NCBI GenBank assembly: GCA_015060835.1 | Contig: SUXT01000011.1 | Location: 1-43,241 of the forward strand | DNA: 43,241 bases | Origin: Bacteroidales bacterium | Lineage (GTDB): Bacteria; Bacteroidota; Bacteroidia; Bacteroidales; Bacteroidaceae | Direction: 5' to 3' | Notes under the pieces: generated by a model | Databases searched by the model: none | The model's input: only the letters and a program-made list of their open reading frames with translations | What the model was told of the DNA's origin: nothing | Made by a program: the position numbers and the translations under genes | Part shown: positions 15,503-23,228 of the stretch, in pieces | Numbering within the stretch: position 1 is the first letter of the stretch | How the letters are laid out: each line of letters opens with the position of its first letter

Positions 15503-17707
15503 CTACTTTTTCAATTTTATGATTGTGTAAGAGTAACGCGGGAAAGTATATTTCGCATCCTTGCGAGGCAACGAAACTCTCTTTGTCTTTGGCGATACGT
15601 TCATCTTGTTATCAACTGTGTTTGTCTCAGTCAGGTCGCAACCACCTATGCTCCACACATCAGCCTTGTTCTTAAACTTGAAGTTATCAATTTCTATCTC
15701 AGCAGTCTGGTCATGCTCGGTAATATTCGCAACATAAACAAACAACGAATCACCGGCATCATTCAACTTTGCAGTAACATCGAGACACTTCTCGTCGCTG
15801 CTCTCAGTCTTAACCACATTAGTAAACCAATGTTTTGACAACTCCTCGTCAATATAAGCCGAAGGCATGAACCAGATTTCGTGTGAATTGAAATGTATAC
15901 GGCCCTGATCCCACATATAGTGGAGTCCGTGAGGCTGGAAAGTATTAGCTGTACCTATCATCTTGAAATTGTCTCCGTAACGCTGAATCTTGTTATAATT
16001 GTGAGCATGTGCAAGACCTCTGTACCAATCGCAACGCCAGCCGTTCTCCTCCATAGGATGCAGGTTGAGCTTAAAGCCGGGAACATCCTCCTCCACCAAG
16101 CGTTTGAGTTCAAGACCCAACTGACGGAAAAATTTATCTGTCGTAGCAAAGCCCAAGTCTCCACCATCGAAATGGGGGTCCCAAGCAAGTTTATCACCCT
16201 TACCCTGAGCCACAAACCATTTGATAAGGTCCAATGTAAGCTTGTATTCAACGTTGCCTCTTGTGTATCTGCCGTTATGCAGATTGAGAGAAGTCATTAT
16301 GTTCATTTCAGGGTCGACCTTCCATGCTGCAAGGGCAAATTTTTTCATACACTCAACATAGCCGGGAGTGATGAGTCGTTCGTTATCCACCTGAATATAT
16401 TTAAGGTTGTAAGGTTCGGGATGTCCATCAGCGACACGGCGTGCACCCCAACGTGTATCGGCAGAGCCATTGGCATACTCAACAAAATCGCTGATATCCT
16501 CAGATGTTTCGTCCATACTCATACCAATGATGCACTTGGCATTTATAACCTCAGCAAGTTGCAACATCTCTATAAACGCAAAGCTGTGTGTAGCATATGG
16601 AGAGAAACCGCTTCGATAAGTAACACGACGCTCATCGATGGGACCCATCATCTTTTTCCAACGATAGTTGTAAGGATCGGTACCGCAATCCACCATAGAA
16701 CCATTGTATCGGATAGCCTTGATTCCCTGACGCTTGAGAGCATCCACGAAATTCTTTCTAAGAGGATAACCGTTCACTCTGCCCCATTCACCGGGCTGCA
16801 TAAATGCATAACCCAAGTCTATTGAGCCCTTACTCTTGAGAGAAATGCCGAAGGCACCTTCGAGGGCCTCTTCGGAGGGTGTAAGTTCAAATGTTACCTT
16901 TTCGTAGCTGCCATCACCTTTAAGTTCATAAGGTTTTTCAGCAATAATATTTCCCTTGTCATCGCGCAAAGAGAGGTAAATAGTGATAGGCTGCTCAGCC
17001 TTCACACGCAGAACACCTTCATACTCTTTACCCTTGCACAGATGGATACCCATTCTGTAAAGTCCATGATTGGTGATTCCAACTTCGCCATTGCCGCTGA
17101 CGAACTGCACACGCTGAGTCTGGCGTCCCATGTAAGCCTTGCCGTCACGCACAAGTTTATAATCATACTCAGCACCACCCTTTACACTCTTCGACCAGAA
17201 TTTGCTCACCTGCTCGTTGCCGTTGATGCGACGCATCATCTCTTTCTGAATATTGGTAGGAAGGGAATCGAAGGGCAGGAAGCGACGATCGAATTTGTAA
17301 CCGGAAATTATATACGGGTTGCTGAATTTGCCAGCGTTGTAAACGTCGTAACTATGAATATCACACGCCTCTGAAAGATTATTCCAATTGACAGCGCAAT
17401 ATACCCAACTCTGAGTAATCAGGTGCGGCACGCGGCACTCATCGAGCATAATATATATTTTAGAGTAATCGGAACGCTTGAGGTTCAGGAAATCTGTTTC
17501 AATATTCTCTTCAAAAGCCTCGCCATGCAACAACTGACCGAATACTCCGCCGTTTGTCTGATTATTGATGTCTTCAATATTGGTTCCATTGAAGAGAGGA
17601 TTAGATTTTGCAATGCTCACAGCAGCATCTACTTTTAGCTTAATCTCGTGTGCCGAGAGCGAGCAGAAGCTTAGCAGCAAAATCAATAAAAAAGATTGTG
17701 TTTTCAT
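15503..17707 (-). CDS. Secreted GH51-like alpha-L-arabinofuranosidase
   Basis: A 734-residue protein with a signal peptide (about 1-19). A region at about 215-310 (LRVKAEQPITIYLSLRD...) looks like a carbohydrate-binding beta-sandwich, followed by the GH51-type barrel. Family blocks: FVEYANGSADTRWGARRVADGHPEPYNLKY in two overlapping parts and YIQVDNER, where Glu443 is the likely acid/base. The nucleophile is probably one of Glu553/Glu554 in HPMEENG; I cannot choose from sequence. The last 100 residues are a beta domain typical of the family. It would release arabinose from plant arabinans or arabinoxylans in the periplasm or at the surface. No transporter or SusCD pair lies nearby, so it is not part of a local utilisation locus. 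Confidence 0.85.
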   Translation of the reverse strand: MKTQSFLLILLLSFCSLSAHEIKLKVDAAVSIAKSNPLFNGTNIEDINNQTNGGVFGQLLHGEAFEENIETDFLNLKRSDYSKIYIMLDECRVPHLITQSWVYCAVNWNNLSEACDIHSYDVYNAGKFSNPYIISGYKFDRRFLPFDSLPTNIQKEMMRRINGNEQVSKFWSKSVKGGAEYDYKLVRDGKAYMGRQTQRVQFVSGNGEVGITNHGLYRMGIHLCKGKEYEGVLRVKAEQPITIYLSLRDDKGNIIAEKPYELKGDGSYEKVTFELTPSEEALEGAFGISLKSKGSIDLGYAFMQPGEWGRVNGYPLRKNFVDALKRQGIKAIRYNGSMVDCGTDPYNYRWKKMMGPIDERRVTYRSGFSPYATHSFAFIEMLQLAEVINAKCIIGMSMDETSEDISDFVEYANGSADTRWGARRVADGHPEPYNLKYIQVDNERLITPGYVECMKKFALAAWKVDPEMNIMTSLNLHNGRYTRGNVEYKLTLDLIKWFVAQGKGDKLAWDPHFDGGDLGFATTDKFFRQLGLELKRLVEEDVPGFKLNLHPMEENGWRCDWYRGLAHAHNYNKIQRYGDNFKMIGTANTFQPHGLHYMWDQGRIHFNSHEIWFMPSAYIDEELSKHWFTNVVKTESSDEKCLDVTAKLNDAGDSLFVYVANITEHDQTAEIEIDNFKFKNKADVWSIGGCDLTETNTVDNKMNVSPKTKRVSLPRKDAKYTFPRYSYTIIKLKK

Positions 17708-17738
17708 AAATATAAATTATATGGTTTAGTTTTTTTTG

Positions 17739-17746
17739 CAAAGTTA
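17739..17746 (-). promoter_or_regulatory. -7 box of the GH51 gene
   Basis: TAACTTTG on the minus strand, 31 bases before the start codon. No matching -33 box at the usual spacing. Confidence 0.5.
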
Positions 17747-17828
17747 GGAAATATTTCAAAAAAAGTCATTATTTTACAAAATTCTGCTAAAATTTCGGTA
17801 GAAGATGCAAAGTGAAGCGCGCTTATAT

Positions 17829-18022
17829 TAAGAAGCTGTTTGAATTTTATTAGAAAATAATTCTATATTTGCGTTGTTCATTTCGGCTTCTTTGAGTCTA
17901 TTTTGGCATCTTTTCTTTCTTATTTTTTGGAAATAGCCCGCTATTCCCTGCAAAACAACAAAGAAAATCTACTCAAAATAGCTCTCAAATAATTCCGAAA
18001 TAAAATTCAAACAGCTTCTTAA
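17829..18022 (+). repeat. Family C repeat: about 194-base MITE-like hairpin element
   Basis: Terminal inverted repeats of at least 20 bases (starting AAGAAGCTGTTTGAATTT) bound the element. Nested inner arms also pair: TTTCGG 17881/CCGAAA 17995, TTTGAG 17891/CTCAAA 17984, CTATTTTG 17898/CAAAATAG 17974, and a central GGAAATAG/CTATTCC hairpin. The left end contains TTTG (17839-17842), 21 bases, TATATTTG (17864-17871), a complete promoter reading inward. A second copy is at 28454-28644. No protein is encoded. Confidence 0.8.
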
Positions 18023-18258
18023 GAAGCTGTTTGAAAGCAAAATTATAAAACCAAAAACGACCTCAACAGTACAGTGCCTGCAAAAACAGCCTTTATATCA
18101 ATTAACCATAAATGAAGAGGTCGAACAATCAACCTCCGAAATAATATCAACCCAACAATTACAACCTCTTCATTAAAGCAGTGGACAATAGTGTACAAAA
18201 TATACAACAAAAATAGTGCCTGATTGTTCGCTTTTAGGGTGTTAATAAAAGTTAATAC
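18021..18258. other. Structured non-coding stretch between two repeats
   Basis: After a further partial family C end (18021-18034) comes a stretch with no reading frame but with crossed complementarity: AATGAAGAGGT (18111-18121) with ACCTCTTCATT (18164-18174), and CGAACAATCA (18122-18131) with TGATTGTTCG (18221-18230). The arms interleave, as in a pseudoknot. CGACCTC (18058-18064) can also pair with GAGGTCG (18117-18123). AGTGCCTG occurs twice (18073 and 18214). It could be the wreck of a mobile element or a structured RNA. Confidence 0.4.
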
Positions 18259-18738
18259 GATTATGCGATATTATACCTAAAAGAATAGATTTATCTCTTT
18301 AAACCATTGAATTTTAATCAATAAAACTCTCCCTCTTGGATAAGAGGGAGTACCCGAAGGGGGAGGGAGTTCGAATGAAGACACAAGCAAAAAGTTTCAA
18401 ACTCCTCCGTCTTCAAACGCTTTTGCAGTTGAATAGACCTCGCAAGCTCGGCACTCCTTTGATATTATCGAAACTATGCTGCGCTCGTTGTAAATGTAAG
18501 TAAACTTCCATTCACTCGCTTGCTATAGTTTTAGGGAGCTAAAGCCCCGTCGTCGCAAAGCTCGTGCCAGCGAGTACAATGCGAGCTTGCTTGCAATTGT
18601 AAACGAGCGCAGCCGAGCTTCGCATAAAGCAAACATTGCTTATTACGCAATGTCCCCTTTAAGGGCAGGAACTTTTTAGAATAGTTTTTTATCCATTGAA
18701 GGATGGGTTGTACTTTTTAGGTATAATATCGCATAATC
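18259..18738. repeat. 480-base composite element bounded by 24-base inverted repeats
   Basis: Perfect inverted ends (18259-18282 and 18715-18738, beginning GATTATGCGATATTATACC) are the same sequence that ends the family B copies at 7465 and 26883. Inside are CTCCCTC/GAGGGAG palindromes (about 18330-18382), the 41-base segment shared with window positions 1-41 (18438-18478), GCTGCGCTCGTT (18478-18489) with its complement at 18602-18613, and the right part of family B (about 18649-18738). It is non-coding and mosaic. With the two entries before it, it fills most of the 1.1-kb gap 17708-18799. Confidence 0.65.
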
Positions 18739-18799
18739 ATTATATAAAATTAACAGCACTGAGAATTAGAAGCACGAAAAGCATGAACATAGCAATGTG

Positions 18800-19264
18800 C
18801 TAATGCTCTGTCGTTTTAAGCAAAATTTCGTTTACGGCCCTCTTCAGAATATCCTTAGGCAGAAAACCTGTGCCAGCAGACGGATTACCCGTCATAGGGA
18901 CAAAAACAATTGTCGGCAAGGAAGTTATGCCGAACACTTCCGCTATTTCCTTATTATCGTCGACATTTACCTTATAAATATAGATATTGTCACGGTATTC
19001 CTCAGCCAACTCTTCAAGTATAGGAGACAATCTACGGCAAGGACCGCACCAATCTGCATAAAAGTCGATTATAGCAGGCTTGTCACCAAGATATTTCCAT
19101 TGAGTAGGTGAATTTTCAAAATCGACGACTCTTTTCAAGAATCCCTCCTTATCAAGTTTTATGGTTTTAGGCTCCGCACCAACTATATTCCTTTGAGCAT
19201 TGACATCATTGATAAAAAACAGTGAGAATGCCAACACAAATATCAAAAACAAGAATCTCTTCAT
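18800..19264 (-). CDS. Secreted thioredoxin-like protein
   Basis: From the ATG at 19264 the protein has 154 residues with a signal peptide (MKRFLFLIFVLAFSLFFIND then VNA). The thioredoxin domain follows, with the active site ADWCGPCRRLSP and the cis-proline in TSLPTIVFV. It should work on disulfides in the periplasm, as in the TlpA and thioredoxin-fold exported proteins common in Bacteroidota. A longer reading frame begins at 19291, but it would put nine extra residues before the signal peptide; the -7 box at 19318-19325 is compatible with either. The gene is isolated between repeat DNA and the synthetase cluster, so its partner is unknown. Confidence 0.9.
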   Translation of the reverse strand: MKRFLFLIFVLAFSLFFINDVNAQRNIVGAEPKTIKLDKEGFLKRVVDFENSPTQWKYLGDKPAIIDFYADWCGPCRRLSPILEELAEEYRDNIYIYKVNVDDNKEIAEVFGITSLPTIVFVPMTGNPSAGTGFLPKDILKRAVNEILLKTTEH

Positions 19265-19317
19265 ATGAAAATATATAATGATAAAACACAAATTTCACCT
19301 CTAACATACTTAACATA

Positions 19318-19325
19318 CAAAGATA
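19318..19325 (-). promoter_or_regulatory. -7 box of the thioredoxin gene
   Basis: TATCTTTG on the minus strand, with a near-match CTTG at 19349-19346, 20 bases upstream. Confidence 0.55.
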
Positions 19326-19428
19326 ATATTTGTTCCGAACATACACAAGAATATGCAGAAAAAGATTGATGATTTTCATACGGCACACAGTGATTAAAAC
19401 GCCAAAAACCGTTCTTTTGCTACTCGTT

Positions 19429-19488
19429 TTTCACCCCTATATACCTAATTTCACCCCTATATTCACTATTTCGCCCCTTTAATATGCT
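19429..19488 (+). repeat. Three tandem 20-base repeats upstream of the synthetase cluster
   Basis: Copies begin at 19429, 19449 and 19469. The first two share TTTCACCCCTATAT; the third has TTTCGCCCCTTTA. The exact 20-base period puts each copy about two helical turns apart, as for cooperative regulator sites. The array lies 134 bases before the first synthetase start and 164 bases before the thioredoxin start, so it could serve either. No clear -7/-33 pair was found for the synthetase gene. Confidence 0.55.
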
Positions 19489-19622
19489 ATCTATCAATGA
19501 AATATTGCAGTTTCGAAATCATTACTGAATTTTGTGTCAGATTTTGAAAAGAGCGCCATTGGATCGCCAAGTAAGAATCGTTTAAATTAAAGAAAAATAT
19601 AGGTAAAGTACATATTGAGATT

Positions 19623-21296
19623 ATGAGACACTATCTTGGATACATCGATGATGCAATAAAGAATTATTGGAACAATCCTGCCTTGACTAACTACGGCGGT
19701 AATACATATACATACGGTGACATTGCAGCAGGAATAGCAAAATACCACATATTGTTTGAAAAATGCAGTATAGACAAAGGCGATAAAATAGCCCTGTGTG
19801 GAAAAAACTCGGCAGAATGGTGCATCGCTTACCTTGCAGTGCTCACATATGACGCTGTTGCTGTACCATTGTTGTCGGACTTTCTCCCCAAGAATGTAGT
19901 TGAACTGACAAAAATTTCAGACAGCCGACTTATCCTTGTAGACGACGCAATAATGACAAGCTTCAAAAAGCACAAGGTAGCGGACGACTTTGCAGAAATA
20001 GAAAATTTCGGTGCAATTATCAATGTAAACGGCATAAAAATAATGCCCGAAAGCAACAATCTTCCGTCAAATATAGAAGAAGATGTAGAAAAGACATTTG
20101 CCACACGCTACCCCGGAGGAGTAACACCCAAACGCGTAAACTACGAAAAGAATAACCTTAACGCACTCTCGGTCATAAGTTTCACTTCAGGAACAAGCAG
20201 TTCACCCAAAGGAGTGATGATACCCGCACGTGCAATCTCAGCCAATCTCGAATTTGCACGCAAAGAGATGGAGGCTGAACCCGGATGGACAATATTGTCG
20301 ATACTGCCACTCGCACACATGTTCGGACAGGCATTCGACTTCATATTCCCATTCTCTAAAGGTTGCCACATATACATATTCACAGTAAAGCCCACCCCTG
20401 CCCGTCTGCTCGCAGCACTTGCCGAGGTAAAACCTTTCATGTTCCTTACCGTACCTTTGGTAATAGAAAAGGTATTCCGCTCAAAGGTAATGCCCGCACT
20501 TGAAAAACCGGCAATGCGCATACTCATGCACATCCCCGGCATTAAAGGACTGGTGCTTGGCAAGATAAGAAAACTGCTCATTGACACATTCGGCGGCAAC
20601 GTAGGAATCGGCGGCATAATACTCGGAGGAGCAGCCCTCAACAAAGAGGTTGAAGAACTGATGCACAAGATGAAGTTCCCCTACCTTGTAGGATACGGAA
20701 TGACAGAATGCGCCCCATTGATAGGCTACAAGAAATGGCAGGAATTTACCATGCGCTCATGTGGCGCTGTAGCACGCCCTTCGGTAGAGGTACGCATCGA
20801 CTCGGAGAACCCTGCAGAAATACCCGGAGAGATACAGGTACACGGGGACGCAGTGATGGTAGGATACTACAAGAACGAAAAGGCCACCAAAGAGGTCTTC
20901 ACTGCCGACGGATGGCTGAAGACAGGAGACATGGGAACAATGGATGCAAACGGCAATATGTATATAAGAGGCCGTTGCAAGAATATGATACTTACAGCCA
21001 ATGGCCAGAACATCTACCCCGAAGAGATAGAAGACATGGTCAACCAACTGCCCTACGTAACAGAATCACTGATTGTAGGACGCAAAAACACACTCGTTGC
21101 ACTCATTGTAGCCAACAGCGATGCAGCCACAGAAGCAGGTCTCAACGAAGAGGCCATGAATAAAGAAATAGAGAACAGCGTCTTTGCGCTCAACAAGGAG
21201 CTACCCTCATATAGCCAAATAACACAATGCGAAATACGCAAAGAGCCCTTTGAAAAAACCCCGAAATTAAGCATCAAGCGATTCATGTACAAGTAA
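19623..21296 (+). CDS. AMP-binding acyl-CoA synthetase-type ligase, copy 1
   Basis: A 557-residue adenylate-forming enzyme, close to long-chain fatty-acid CoA ligases: ATP plus acid gives acyl-AMP, then the thioester with CoA or another thiol. Motifs in order: the P-loop SFTSGTSSSPKGV (about 180-192), GYGMTEC (about 359-365), TGDMG (about 435-439), the hinge RGRCKNMIL and the C-terminal lysine in KTPKLSIKRF. It is the first of three tandem paralogs on the same strand and the most divergent, ending MYK rather than MYQ. The substrate is not evident; the lack of a signal peptide places it in the cytoplasm. The gap to copy 2 is 154 bases and holds a possible internal promoter. Confidence 0.88.
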   Translation: MRHYLGYIDDAIKNYWNNPALTNYGGNTYTYGDIAAGIAKYHILFEKCSIDKGDKIALCGKNSAEWCIAYLAVLTYDAVAVPLLSDFLPKNVVELTKISDSRLILVDDAIMTSFKKHKVADDFAEIENFGAIINVNGIKIMPESNNLPSNIEEDVEKTFATRYPGGVTPKRVNYEKNNLNALSVISFTSGTSSSPKGVMIPARAISANLEFARKEMEAEPGWTILSILPLAHMFGQAFDFIFPFSKGCHIYIFTVKPTPARLLAALAEVKPFMFLTVPLVIEKVFRSKVMPALEKPAMRILMHIPGIKGLVLGKIRKLLIDTFGGNVGIGGIILGGAALNKEVEELMHKMKFPYLVGYGMTECAPLIGYKKWQEFTMRSCGAVARPSVEVRIDSENPAEIPGEIQVHGDAVMVGYYKNEKATKEVFTADGWLKTGDMGTMDANGNMYIRGRCKNMILTANGQNIYPEEIEDMVNQLPYVTESLIVGRKNTLVALIVANSDAATEAGLNEEAMNKEIENSVFALNKELPSYSQITQCEIRKEPFEKTPKLSIKRFMYK

Positions 21297-21417
21297 CACC
21301 ACTCTCAAAAGTTAACAAATAATAAAGTGTAAAAATATTAACACCGTAATTCAGTATTATTATACTTAATTTGAGTTAAACAACAAGAGAAAGCGTAAAT
21401 AAGTGAAGCAAAGCGCC

Positions 21418-21425
21418 CATATTTG
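21418..21425 (+). promoter_or_regulatory. Possible -7 box before synthetase copy 2
   Basis: CATATTTG, one base from TAnnTTTG, 25 bases before the ATG at 21451. If real it excludes the in-frame start at 21403. No -33 box was seen. Confidence 0.35.
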
Positions 21426-21450
21426 CACAAAAATTAAAATTTGTGTAATT

Positions 21451-23127
21451 ATGGAACATTACTTGAATCATATTAATGCTGCAATCAAGCAGTATTGGGA
21501 TAAACCCGCTTTTTGCAATTTCGGTGCTGAAACACTTACATACGGCGATGTAGCTGCGGGTATTGAGAAATACCATATATTATTCAAAGAGTGCGGAATT
21601 AAGAAAGACGACAAGATTGCACTGTGTGCACGCAACTCTGCACAATGGGGAGTTGCTTACCTTGCAATAGTAACCTACGATGCAGTAATCGTACCGTTCC
21701 TTCCCGACTTTCTTCCAAAGTCAGTGGTAGAACTTTCTTGCTTCTCGGACTGTAAGATGCTTATTATGGACAATGACATACTCAGAGCATTCAACAGAGA
21801 GCAGGACATTTTCAAACCCTTTGAAGAGAAAGAAGGATTCCTTGGCGTCTACAACCTTATGAAAATGGAAGCTGTGGTATCATACGACAGCAACTTCGAA
21901 AAGGTATGTGCAGACCTCGATGGAAAATTCAGCCAAAAATTCCCCAAAGGAATAACTACTGAATCGGTCGACTACTCAAAGAGCAACGACGAAATGGAAC
22001 GTCTTGCACTCATCAGCTTCACATCAGGAACAAGCAGCGCCCCCAAAGGAGTAATGCTCCCTGTCAGAAGCCTCTCGTCGAACATCAGATTCGGCCACGC
22101 AGCAATCCCCGCAAACCCCGGCGGACACATCCTGTCCATACTGCCGCTTGCCCATATGTTCGGAATGACATTCGACTTCCTCTACCCCCTCTCGGTAGGA
22201 TGCAAGATAACAATGCTTACACAGAAGCCGACACCCGCCCGTCTGCTCGCAGCATTGGCAGAAGTGAAGCCATTCATGTTCCTCACCGTGCCTATGGTGA
22301 TAGAAAAGGTATTCAAGTCTAAGGTAATTCCTACACTGAATAAACCTGCGATGAGAATAGCCTTGGCCATCCCCGGACTGAACAAGCTCATCCTCAAAGG
22401 AGTACGCAACAAGCTCTACAACACCTTTGGCGGCAACCTTCTCCATGGAGTAATCATAGGCGGAGCAGCCCTCAACAAAGAGGTTGAGATGTGGATGAAA
22501 AAGATGAAGTTCCCCTACTGTGTAGGTTACGGAATGACCGAGTGCGGTCCCATCATATCATTCCGCCATTGGACAGAGTTCACACCCACTTCTTGTGGAG
22601 CGCTTGTACGCTACCTTGAATTGCGCATAGACTCCAACAACCCCGCGAAGGTACTCGGAGAGATACAGGTAAAAGGCGATAACGTAATGCTCGGATACTA
22701 TAAGAACGAAGAAGCAACACGTGCAGCCTTCACAAAAGACGGATGGATGCGCACAGGCGACATGGGCCTTTTCGACAAGAAAGAGAACGTATATATAAAA
22801 GGACGTTGCAAGAATATGATACTCTCTGCCAGCGGCCAGAATATATACCCCGAGGAGATAGAAGACAAGTTGAACAACATCCCTTACGTAGTGGAATCGT
22901 TGGCAGTGGGACGCAAGAACGCTATCATCGGACTCATTGTTCCCAACTGGGATGCAGTAAAAGCCGACGGCCTGACACGCGAAGAACTTGAAAAGATGAT
23001 TCGCGAAGAGATAAAGAAGATAAACGTCGACCTCCCGGCATACAGCCGTGTAAATGACATAGAATTAAGACCTGATCCGTTTGAAAAAACTCCCAAGCAG
23101 AGCATCAAACGCTTCATGTATCAATAA
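21451..23127 (+). CDS. AMP-binding acyl-CoA synthetase-type ligase, copy 2
   Basis: From the ATG at 21451 the protein has 558 residues and begins MEHYLNH, like copy 3. A longer frame from 21403 would add 16 residues that neither paralog has. Motifs: SFTSGTSSAPKGV, GYGMTECGP, TGDMGLFDKKENVYIKGR and KTPKQSIKRF with the catalytic lysine, all intact, so it should be active. It resembles copy 3 more than copy 1. The three genes probably arose by two successive duplications and may differ in acid substrate. A hairpin terminator (23147-23181) follows, so copy 3 may be transcribed separately or only partly by read-through. Confidence 0.88.
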   Translation: MEHYLNHINAAIKQYWDKPAFCNFGAETLTYGDVAAGIEKYHILFKECGIKKDDKIALCARNSAQWGVAYLAIVTYDAVIVPFLPDFLPKSVVELSCFSDCKMLIMDNDILRAFNREQDIFKPFEEKEGFLGVYNLMKMEAVVSYDSNFEKVCADLDGKFSQKFPKGITTESVDYSKSNDEMERLALISFTSGTSSAPKGVMLPVRSLSSNIRFGHAAIPANPGGHILSILPLAHMFGMTFDFLYPLSVGCKITMLTQKPTPARLLAALAEVKPFMFLTVPMVIEKVFKSKVIPTLNKPAMRIALAIPGLNKLILKGVRNKLYNTFGGNLLHGVIIGGAALNKEVEMWMKKMKFPYCVGYGMTECGPIISFRHWTEFTPTSCGALVRYLELRIDSNNPAKVLGEIQVKGDNVMLGYYKNEEATRAAFTKDGWMRTGDMGLFDKKENVYIKGRCKNMILSASGQNIYPEEIEDKLNNIPYVVESLAVGRKNAIIGLIVPNWDAVKADGLTREELEKMIREEIKKINVDLPAYSRVNDIELRPDPFEKTPKQSIKRFMYQ

Positions 23128-23146
23128 TAACACAAAACTACAACAC

Positions 23147-23181
23147 AAACAGCCGTCCTCCCAACAGAGAGACGGCTGTTT
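23147..23181 (+). terminator. Hairpin terminator between synthetase copies 2 and 3
   Basis: Eleven-base arms (23147-23157 and 23171-23181) with a 13-base loop, followed by TTAAAA. It suggests that copy 3 has its own expression control. Confidence 0.75.
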
Positions 23182-23228
23182 TTAAAACAACACACACAAA
23201 AGCAAATTTATTATTTAAATTAGAACTT

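Noticed and set aside
15893-16825. 310-residue open frame on the plus strand
   Set aside because: Antisense to the GH51 gene; no recognisable motif, promoter or start context.
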